Source: Phycisphaerae bacterium
Lineage (GTDB): Bacteria; Planctomycetota; Phycisphaerae; Sedimentisphaerales; SG8-4
DNA length: 6,492 nt
Direction: 5' to 3'
Assembly (NCBI GenBank): GCA_030613765.1
Contig: JAUWLI010000175.1
Coordinates: 1 to 6,492, forward strand
Below are positions 1-4,613 of this stretch, in pieces. Position numbers and translations under genes: made by a program. Each line of letters begins with the position of its first letter. Position 1 is the first letter of the stretch. The notes beneath the pieces were generated by a model. It saw nothing but the letters and a program-made list of their open reading frames with translations. It made no database searches and was not told the DNA's origin.

Positions 1-240
1 ATCAAGGTCGTTCATCGTGAGGGTATCTCCCACTTGGGGGGGATACACGATCTCGCAGGGATCCATCCAGAGCTTAAACTCAAAGTCATACAGGCCATCC
101 GCGGGGCCGTTGGCATCTATGAGCCGACCCTGATAAGTGAAGGCCGTACCCATCATCGGCACTGCCTCGCTCACTCCAGATAACCAGACCATCAGGCCCA
201 GGGCCAAAACCAAAATTGCTAACATTTTTGTAGCTTTCAT
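1..240 (-). CDS. Secreted planctomycete protein with FTYQGRL-type N-terminus (partial, runs off left edge)
   Basis: The 80 visible residues begin MKATKMLAILVLALGLMVWL and form a classical Sec signal peptide: a Lys-rich start, a hydrophobic core at about residues 5-20, and a likely cleavage after SEA near residue 26. The mature part reads GTAFTYQGRLIDANGPADGL and then YDFEFKLW. I recognise this as the opening of a large family of exported planctomycete proteins of unknown function, in which a short beta-rich N-terminal segment precedes a variable body. The start at 240 is supported by GAAAGGAG at 247-254, with GGAG 6 nt upstream. The reading frame is open to the window edge, so C-terminal domains and total length are unknown. 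Export is well supported; the function is not known. It is divergent from the integrase and shows no obvious link to it. Confidence 0.8.
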   Translation of the reverse strand, partial: MKATKMLAILVLALGLMVWLSGVSEAVPMMGTAFTYQGRLIDANGPADGLYDFEFKLWMDPCEIVYPPQVGDTLTMNDLD

Positions 241-260
241 CTTTTTCTCCTTTCAAAAAG
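241..260 (-). promoter_or_regulatory. Ribosome binding site held in the loop of a small hairpin
   Basis: On the minus strand the 20 bases just before the ATG at 240 read CTTTTT, GAAAGGAG, AAAAAG. This is a perfect 6-bp inverted repeat whose 8-nt loop is the Shine-Dalgarno sequence. The stem is mostly A-T pairs and therefore weak, so any effect on translation is only a possibility. The ribosome binding site itself is clear and fixes the start of the secreted protein. Confidence 0.5.
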
Positions 261-262
261 TT

Positions 263-340
263 TTAATATTTGTCGGCGCACACTCTGCGCACCGGTATCT
301 TCTCATAAAATTTAACGAAATCCGTATTATTGTGTCGCAT
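263..340 (-). CDS. Possible 25-residue small ORF (leader peptide candidate)
   Basis: A short minus-strand frame, starting MRHNNTDFVKFYEKIPVRRV and ending CADKY before a TAA stop, is preceded by a strong AGGAGG at 352-357. The spacing to the ATG is 11 nt, which is long but tolerable. It ends 22 nt before the start of the downstream secreted protein and includes the small GCGCA stem at 276-290 in its 3' half. I recognise no family. A frame of this length can easily arise by chance; the well-formed Shine-Dalgarno sequence is the only positive evidence. It could instead be untranslated leader. Confidence 0.2.
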   Translation of the reverse strand: MRHNNTDFVKFYEKIPVRRVCADKY

Positions 341-419
341 CTATCACCCTGCCTCCTACATTTTAGCGTCAATCCATAATGTATCCATTTCATGCCAAAA
401 GTAAAGCGAAATAAAGTTA

Positions 420-430
420 ATTGTTCATAC
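420..430 (+). repeat. Left copy of 11-bp direct repeat ATTGTTCATAC (possible attachment core)
   Basis: The 11-mer ATTGTTCATAC occurs here and again at 1738-1748 in the same orientation, bracketing the split integrase gene. Eleven bases is within the size range of crossover cores of tyrosine recombinases. The identity does not extend cleanly into the flanks, so a chance match is possible. Its role as an attachment site is inference. Confidence 0.35.
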
Positions 431-655
431 TCATTTCTCGCCCCACCTACACCACCTACTCATAGTCTTCCTGACATAGCCATATAAGCTCCCAGAATGA
501 AATTATAGAGACGATCTCGTCCTATTGGGTGGTTGGGGTAGGGTAAAATAGAAACTATTTAATATATATGACCAAATACTTCCTCCCCACCAGTCCAAAT
601 CTTGTCGAATTCTCTAATTTTTCCAGAAAAATTTGCAAAGTGATTGTGTTCGCGG

Positions 656-671
656 TATGTTCCAAAACATA
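656..671 (+). promoter_or_regulatory. 16-bp palindrome upstream of the integrase, overlapping a weak promoter-like sequence
   Basis: TATGTT and AACATA form a perfect 6-bp inverted repeat separated by CCAA, lying 45 bases before the integrase ATG. TTGTGT at 644-649 and CATATA at 668-673, 18 bases apart, would make a poor sigma-70-like promoter that this palindrome overlaps. Such a layout suits an operator or a recombinase/excisionase binding site. No protein in the window can be tied to it, and the promoter match is weak. Confidence 0.25.
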
Positions 672-716
672 TAGGCAATCTAATTGCTTTGGTATTTATT
701 TTTTTGAGAATAGAGT

Positions 717-944
717 ATGGCATCAATAGGATGGGAAAAAGTAGGAAGGAGATGGAGAGTATTTTGGCATGTGACTCTCTCTGATGGGAGTGTGGACAAA
801 GGCAGTAGGTCATTCAAAGACAAAACAACAGCAATGAATTTTAAAGAACACTGTGAAAAAAGAGAAAAAATACTGAAACGAACTGTCTTTGTAAAGCAGG
901 TCTGCTTGAATGATGCCTTGATGAGTGGGCAGCTTTCTGTTTAG
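717..944 (+). CDS. N-terminal fragment of tyrosine recombinase/integrase (frameshifted)
   Basis: This 75-codon frame encodes the start of an integrase. Residues 4-50, including GWEKVGRRWRVFWHVTLSDG and then SRSFKDKTTA, look like the small three-stranded arm-type DNA-binding domain found ahead of the core-binding domain in phage-type integrases. After about residue 67 (VCLNDAL) the frame is wrong and ends MSGQLSV at a TAG at 942-944. In the frame one base back, the expected continuation DEWAAFCLGYTEETRKLYIE begins at 920 and runs straight into the catalytic part. ATG 717 is chosen because an in-frame TAG lies at 711-713; the upstream GAGAATAGAG is a weak ribosome binding site. Taken alone this fragment would have no catalytic activity. 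Confidence 0.65.
   Translation: MASIGWEKVGRRWRVFWHVTLSDGSVDKGSRSFKDKTTAMNFKEHCEKREKILKRTVFVKQVCLNDALMSGQLSV
914..941 (+). other. One-base frameshift site inside the integrase gene
   Basis: The upstream frame reads Cys-Leu-Asn-Asp-Ala-Leu and the downstream frame resumes at GAT GAG TGG (920-928). This is consistent with loss of one base at about 917-920. A TGA in the downstream frame at 911-913 and a TAG in the upstream frame at 942-944 confine the shift to this interval. No canonical X XXY YYZ slippery heptamer is present in the zero frame, which argues against programmed -1 frameshifting. A true mutation and a sequencing error cannot be told apart here. Confidence 0.65.
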
Positions 945-1018
945 GCTATACGGAAGAAACAAGAAAATTATATATTGAACTTGTCAGCAAATTTATCTCT
1001 GACCTACCAGACAACGTA

Positions 1019-1738
1019 GTGTATATTTCTGATTTGAGTAAGTTTCATATTAACAGACATTTGAATACTCTGATGGGTAGAGGTCTTGCTAATAAGACCG
1101 TAAATAATAGTATGTGTGCAATCAAATCTCTGTGCCTATATATTCACGAAAATTACAATATTCCTAATCCAGCAAAAGGAATTAAGAAGCTCACTGAAGC
1201 TCCTCCTGAGCCGAATTTTCTTACAGAGGAAGAATATGCAATAGTTCTCAAAAATAGCTCTCAAATAGCAAGACCATGGATTAGATTTATTGCCAGTACT
1301 GGTCTCCGGGCTACTGAGTTTTGTGGTTTACAATGGCGGAATTGTGATATAAAGAACAGAACGATTACCATAGTGGGCAAAGGTAGGAAGAGAAGGAGTA
1401 TATGGCTTAATGATACTGCCCTTTCGATACTCAAAGAGGCAAAGACAGGCAGGAAGGTAAGGCCTACGGATGCTGTTTTTGCAAGGGAAAATGGCAAAGC
1501 TCTATCGAGATACTGCCTAAGTCACTATATTGGTAAAGCCTGCCGCGACTCTGGATTTGCTGGAGGCCCCCATTCTCTTCGACACTACTTTGCTACCCAA
1601 CTGCTTCTCCACGGTGTTCCTATTATCAAGGTTTCCGCCCTTCTCGGACATAGCGTCGTGACCACTACTCAAAGGCATTACAGCCACATCCTTCCCCCCG
1701 ACTTGACTGATGTTACAAGCGTTCTTAAAGCTGTTTGA
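1019..1738 (+). CDS. Tyrosine recombinase/integrase, core-binding and catalytic domains
   Basis: This catalyses site-specific DNA strand exchange through a tyrosine nucleophile. The listed 239 residues start at a GTG, but the coherent protein frame begins at 920 and belongs with the fragment starting at 717; rejoined, they give about 340 residues, normal for this family. Residues 1-55 complete the helical SAM-like core-binding domain (INRHLNTLMGRGLANKTVNN). The catalytic domain follows after PNFLTEEEY, with all expected residues: Arg97 in STGLRATE, Lys121 in VGKGRKRR, His185 and Arg188 in HSLRH, His211 in LLGHS, and the nucleophile Tyr221 in RHYSHIL. The gene is visibly richer in A and T than the propeller genes to its right, suggesting acquired DNA. 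The 3' end touches an 11-bp direct repeat, and an HTH remnant lies convergent to it. The frameshift upstream suggests that the element is decaying, unless that shift is a sequencing error. Family assignment is firm; mobility and target are inferred. Confidence 0.9.
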   Translation: MYISDLSKFHINRHLNTLMGRGLANKTVNNSMCAIKSLCLYIHENYNIPNPAKGIKKLTEAPPEPNFLTEEEYAIVLKNSSQIARPWIRFIASTGLRATEFCGLQWRNCDIKNRTITIVGKGRKRRSIWLNDTALSILKEAKTGRKVRPTDAVFARENGKALSRYCLSHYIGKACRDSGFAGGPHSLRHYFATQLLLHGVPIIKVSALLGHSVVTTTQRHYSHILPPDLTDVTSVLKAV

Positions 1739-1748
1739 TTGTTCATAC
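1738..1748 (+). repeat. Right copy of 11-bp direct repeat ATTGTTCATAC (possible attachment core)
   Basis: This copy begins on the last base of the integrase stop codon and matches 420-430 exactly. Read on the minus strand it lies in the HTH remnant, over the codons for RYEQ. An integrase gene ending directly at one attachment site is a common arrangement in integrative elements. If real, the element between the repeats would be about 1.3 kb and carry only the recombinase, inserted near the 3' end of the HTH gene. Confidence 0.35.
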
Positions 1749-1861
1749 CTCTCCATGGCGTGCCGTTCCAGCACGGCGGCGTGCCAGCCCTTCTTTTTAG
1801 AATACTTAGATCCATAGCTAAAATCAGGCAAATCCCCTTCTTCTATCATTCGATGGAGTGA
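1738..1861 (-). pseudogene. 3' remnant of an excisionase/MerR-like winged-helix HTH gene
   Basis: On the minus strand a frame reads SLHRMIEEGDLPDF, then SYGSKYSKKKGWHAAVLERH and AMERYEQ. This resembles the second half of an HTH_17/excisionase-type fold: the end of the recognition helix (HRMIEEGDLP), a basic wing (YGSKYSKKKG) and a following helix. It starts abruptly at about 1861, where the truncated beta-propeller gene stops making sense, so the first helices and start codon are missing. Downstream the frame runs on antisense to the integrase until a stop at 1517, which is not natural protein. The fold is recognised from pattern only. It may be the excisionase or regulator of the same element, or a host gene interrupted by it. 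Confidence 0.5.
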
Positions 1862-2762
1862 CCCCTCCGTGTTCATTGTCGAGTTCGGCTGTCCGCCAGA
1901 CTTCCTCGACCAAACAGTCATCGCCATCGACGTTCAATTTCAGCTTGGTTGCACCACGCCCCCACGTTCCGAAGAGAAACACGTGCCCGTCATGGTAGAT
2001 CGGCTTATCGCAATTGACACCAAAACGCACCTTGTGCGAGTATTGCCAAAGCAGCTTTCCCGTCTCTGCGGCAACACCAATCGCTGAATCAGACATTAAT
2101 GTGACAATCTGCCTAAGGCCCTGATAATCAACAATCATAGCAGACGTGTAGCCCGGCTTATCACCTATGCCTGTACAGGTCCATTTGGTCTGGCCTGTAT
2201 TCTTATCAAGGGCCGCCATGCCCACATCTTCACCACCGGGACAACAGATTACATTATTACCGTCAACGAGGGGTGATTCACTGATCCCCCATGAAATCAT
2301 CCTTCCCTCAAACTTCTCAAACACATCAACGGCCCAAATCGTCACCCCTGTCCTGGCGTTCATGCAGATAAGGTCCCCATCGCCATTCATATTGTACAGC
2401 TTGCCTTCCACAATCGTTGGAGTGGAGCGTGTTCCAGGATGTGAACGCTTGTACGCCGGCCCGTTCTTTCGTTTCCATATCTCCTTGCCCAATATATCCA
2501 TAGCCGTAATGACAGTATCTTTATCTATGTTACCCGTCGTGTATATCATGCCATCGGCAATGGCCACCGTTGCAAATCCCTGCCCGATCCCCCCTGCTTT
2601 CCATATCAGTCTCGGCCCGCCCTCGGGCCACTGCCTGAGCAGCCCGGTTTCATCCGACCGATTATCTCGCCGCGGGCCATGAAACTGAGGCCAGTCTCCG
2701 GCTCCAACCGAACTCAAGGCAATCAACAAAAAGACTACGGCACAATGTATCTTGAAATTCAT
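1824..2762 (-). CDS. PQQ-like beta-propeller secreted protein, 3'-truncated
   Basis: An exported BamB/quinoprotein-like propeller of the kind abundant in planctomycetes; the biochemical role is unknown. Residues 1-22 form a signal peptide (MNFKIHCAVVFLLIALSSVG), and the mature protein opens with DWPQFHGP. Blade-like repeats of the form D..G..W recur: AMDILGKEIW near 87-96, CMNARTGVTIW near 133-143, ALDKNTGQTKW near 184-194, and AAETGKLLW near 231-239. Such repeats build the sheet scaffold and do not prove PQQ binding. The start at 2762 follows GGAGG at 2773-2777 with 10 nt spacing. It lies 44 bases after the upstream paralogue's stop, so the two probably share a transcript. Family members normally continue after DNEHGGV with about 110-120 more residues that complete the last blades; here V301 is followed by eleven unrelated residues (TPSNDRRRGFA) and a stop. 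An open propeller probably does not fold, so the gene is likely inactive. Confidence 0.85.
   Translation of the reverse strand: MNFKIHCAVVFLLIALSSVGAGDWPQFHGPRRDNRSDETGLLRQWPEGGPRLIWKAGGIGQGFATVAIADGMIYTTGNIDKDTVITAMDILGKEIWKRKNGPAYKRSHPGTRSTPTIVEGKLYNMNGDGDLICMNARTGVTIWAVDVFEKFEGRMISWGISESPLVDGNNVICCPGGEDVGMAALDKNTGQTKWTCTGIGDKPGYTSAMIVDYQGLRQIVTLMSDSAIGVAAETGKLLWQYSHKVRFGVNCDKPIYHDGHVFLFGTWGRGATKLKLNVDGDDCLVEEVWRTAELDNEHGGVTPSNDRRRGFA
1856..1862. other. Junction of two truncated genes
   Basis: On the minus strand the propeller gene is family-like up to the Val codon GTC at 1862-1860. The HTH-like frame becomes sensible from the Ser codon TCA at 1861-1859. The two meanings overlap by only a few bases, so the breakpoint lies within about seven bases. 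It could be an illegitimate recombination junction, the end of a deletion, or an assembly join. Confidence 0.55.
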
Positions 2763-2806
2763 AGAAGCTCATCCTCCATAGAAACATTCATCTCAACATG
2801 GAGTCG

Positions 2807-4150
2807 TCATTTAGCCTTGGAGTCGCTGGTTTGATGCCCCTTGCCAATGCAATATAATTTGCGTGTCGTACGCAGGAACAGTTGACCGTGAGCTGCGCTG
2901 ATAGACGCCCGAACGACTTCTCCTCCATTTGGTTTGTCCATGTCAATCACCTTGAGGACGTTACCACTCGCTGCATCGATTATGGCGGCATCTCCACTGT
3001 GGTTGATTAGATAGATTTTTCCATCCGCAGCAAGCGGCGATGCTTCGTATTTGGAATCGCCGGGCGTCTGGATTTTCCACTTCACCTTACCCGTGCGTGG
3101 CACCACACGCGACAGGCTGTCCCGCAGGTCGCTCAAAACGAAGAAATCCCCATCGTAGAAGGCCGGGGTGGGGACATCGGAAGTAACCTCCAGCACGTCT
3201 TCGCTGTTCCATGCGATGGCATTATCATCGAGCACACCGCTCCCGCTGGGTCGTATGGCGTAGACGGGGGCGTTTTTGGGTCCGCAGGCAAGAACAATGT
3301 CGTCGCCTGCAACCGGTGATGGAACCAGCCGCCAATGCCCAACGCGCCTCGGATTCCACGTACCCCATCGCCACAACTCCTTGCCCGTTTTAAGATCATG
3401 CCCCGTCAGTACATCACCTCCTACGATTAACAACTGCTCTTTGTCGCCGAAAGAAAAAGGTATCGGCGTGCTAAAAGCTTCGAGCGACTCCTGCCGGGCT
3501 TTACTTGGACGAATATGACGCCAAAGGGTCTTACCCGTTTCCGGATTCATGGCCAAAATGTACGATTCGTTTTTCTTATCTCTCAGACCACGACCACGCA
3601 CCGGCACGTCCCGCTGCAATACCTGCACATACAGCCTGCCGTCAAACAGCGTAGGGCTGCCTCCGTAAGTCCACTGGAACTCAAAAGACCCGTAGTCATC
3701 CTGGATATTGCGTGCCCACTTACGTTGGCCGTTCACGTCGAAACAAACCAGGTCCCCGTTGCCATAGAGAAAAACCACCAGTTTGCCGTCGGTAACCGCC
3801 GAGCCGGCCGCGTACGTACTGCGCCTGTCTCGGCCAATCCCCTTTGAAATATCGTGCTGCCAGAGCTGCTTCCCGTTTCTGCGGTCGAAGCACATCGCCA
3901 CCAGCATGTCCCTGCCGGAATCGACACCTGAAAGAAAGACCTTATCACCCTGGGTAATCGGCGTCGCCCCGGAGGAGCCGGCTAAATCGACGCTCCAGAC
4001 AACGTTCTCAGTTTGGCTCCAGTTTGAAGGCAGACTCTTTTCGTCGGTGGAGCCGTTGAAATAAGGACCACGCCAGTGCGGCCAATTGCTCCCACAAGCT
4101 ACGGATGCACCCACAAACACAAATATCAGAAAAATAAAATATTTCCGCAC
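2807..4150 (-). CDS. PQQ-like beta-propeller secreted protein (447 residues, complete)
   Basis: A second exported propeller of the same broad class, with unknown substrate. A GTG start at 4150 is chosen because AGGAGG lies 5 nt upstream and because a signal peptide follows at once (VRKYFIFLIFVFVGASVACG). The frame is open much further upstream but has no ATG or ribosome binding site there. The mature protein starts NWPHWRGP, matching the WPxFRGP signature. Blade motifs recur at FDRRNGKQLW (88-97), CFDVNGQRKW (136-145), AMNPETGKTLW (200-210), HDLKTGKELW (251-260), PRTGKVKW (351-358) and IDAASGNVL (391-399), ending in KLYCIGK, which fits a closed propeller. SVAC at 16-19 is a poor lipobox because Ser sits at the -3 position, so ordinary signal peptidase cleavage is more likely than lipidation. 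It is first in a probable two-gene operon with the truncated paralogue; the two share architecture but little close identity. Confidence 0.85.
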   Translation of the reverse strand: MRKYFIFLIFVFVGASVACGSNWPHWRGPYFNGSTDEKSLPSNWSQTENVVWSVDLAGSSGATPITQGDKVFLSGVDSGRDMLVAMCFDRRNGKQLWQHDISKGIGRDRRSTYAAGSAVTDGKLVVFLYGNGDLVCFDVNGQRKWARNIQDDYGSFEFQWTYGGSPTLFDGRLYVQVLQRDVPVRGRGLRDKKNESYILAMNPETGKTLWRHIRPSKARQESLEAFSTPIPFSFGDKEQLLIVGGDVLTGHDLKTGKELWRWGTWNPRRVGHWRLVPSPVAGDDIVLACGPKNAPVYAIRPSGSGVLDDNAIAWNSEDVLEVTSDVPTPAFYDGDFFVLSDLRDSLSRVVPRTGKVKWKIQTPGDSKYEASPLAADGKIYLINHSGDAAIIDAASGNVLKVIDMDKPNGGEVVRASISAAHGQLFLRTTRKLYCIGKGHQTSDSKAK

Positions 4151-4155
4151 GACGA

Positions 4156-4161
4156 CCTCCT
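4156..4161 (-). promoter_or_regulatory. Ribosome binding site AGGAGG that fixes a GTG start
   Basis: The minus strand reads AGGAGG, TCGTC, GTG, giving a consensus Shine-Dalgarno sequence 5 nt before GTG at 4150. It selects this GTG over the 137-codon upstream extension of the same frame, which opens only at a TTG. Confidence 0.75.
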
Positions 4162-4589
4162 GCCTGCAATAAAATTCATTCTTATTATCGAGCAACGCTA
4201 TACCTAAATCTACAAACTCGAACTCAAGCACTATGATGGTACTTGATTGAGCATAAGTTAGCAAGCAAAAAACGTCGGTGAGCGCCACTGGTTCTCCCTC
4301 ACTACCTGATAGATCCTGACAAGTTCCTTCTTCGACTTTTGCAGCAGCATAATTTAGGACCTGGTACCCGATAAGGACATGAATATTCGAATCCTCTCGC
4401 TCGAAGTAATATTGAAAATGATTTACAACATATTTGCCATTCCAGTGAAATATTGGTGAAAATACATTACGCCTCTGATTTTTCTTTTCCCTCCCTATAG
4501 AAAAGTTTGAAAAGTGGAAATGATTCTGGTAATCTCCTAAACGTGCAAAATATGAAACCAAAATTATAAAGAAGACATAAATTTGCCAT

Positions 4590-4595
4590 TATAAT
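4590..4595 (+). promoter_or_regulatory. Candidate -10 box TATAAT for the DUF1846 gene
   Basis: A perfect TATAAT sits 18 bases before the ATG at 4614. No good -35 element lies 16-18 bases upstream; AAGACA at 4572-4577 is only 12 bases away. Transcription from it would begin near 4602 and give a leader of about 12 nt, placing the ribosome binding site at the very 5' end. A chance match in AT-rich DNA is a real alternative. Confidence 0.3.
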
Positions 4596-4613
4596 GAAAA
4601 GGGACGTTAATCT

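Larger units (their letters stand above)
241..716. other. Intergenic region between two divergent genes
   Basis: These 476 bases are AT-rich and separate the minus-strand secreted protein gene from the plus-strand integrase. They hold the ribosome binding site hairpin at 241-260, a short stem of GCGCA and TGCGC at 276-290, a possible 25-codon minus-strand ORF at 263-340, one copy of an 11-bp direct repeat at 420-430, a loose GC-rich inverted repeat (441-456 with 528-543), a small inverted repeat at 510-521, and a palindrome at 656-671 upstream of the integrase. I found no tRNA. I also found no trace of the missing 3' end of the truncated beta-propeller gene on either strand. Confidence 0.6.
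4151..4613. other. Divergent intergenic region between the propeller operon and the DUF1846 gene
   Basis: These 463 bases are AT-rich compared with the genes either side and should hold promoters for both directions. Toward the right, TATAAT lies at 4590-4595. Toward the left no strong promoter stands out; on the minus strand TTGAGT followed 19 bases later by TATAGC is a weak candidate about 50-80 bases before the GTG. The minus-strand frame of the propeller gene happens to stay open across nearly all of it, but has no usable start. I see no tRNA and no clear terminator. Confidence 0.5.

Noticed and set aside
559..813. 84-codon minus-strand ORF across the integrase start
   Set aside because: It overlaps the integrase N-terminus antisense, has no convincing ribosome binding site and matches no pattern I know. 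It also does not contain the missing propeller C-terminus.
1517..1737. Minus-strand open frame continuing from the HTH remnant antisense to the integrase
   Set aside because: This part is the exact complement of the conserved integrase catalytic region, and the translation has no protein-like pattern. Only the portion above 1738 looks like a real gene remnant.
717..1738. Integron integrase (IntI) or CRISPR-linked recombinase
   Set aside because: No gene cassettes, attC-like arrays or repeat-spacer pattern lie beside it, and the protein looks like a generic phage-type integrase with an arm-binding domain.
1755..1792. GC-rich repeats (GGCGTGCC twice, and GCCGT with ACGGC) as a hairpin terminator for the integrase
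   Set aside because: No T run follows the stem closely, and the bases are explained as codons for GWHAAVLERHA of the HTH remnant on the other strand.
2167..2682. 171-codon plus-strand ORF
   Set aside because: It lies wholly opposite the truncated propeller gene, is rich in Pro and Ser as antisense frames often are, and has no ribosome binding site.
3133..4064. Several ORFs of 60-110 codons on both strands inside the complete propeller gene
   Set aside because: They overlap a well-supported gene with signal peptide and repeated blade motifs, and their translations are skewed and unlike known proteins.
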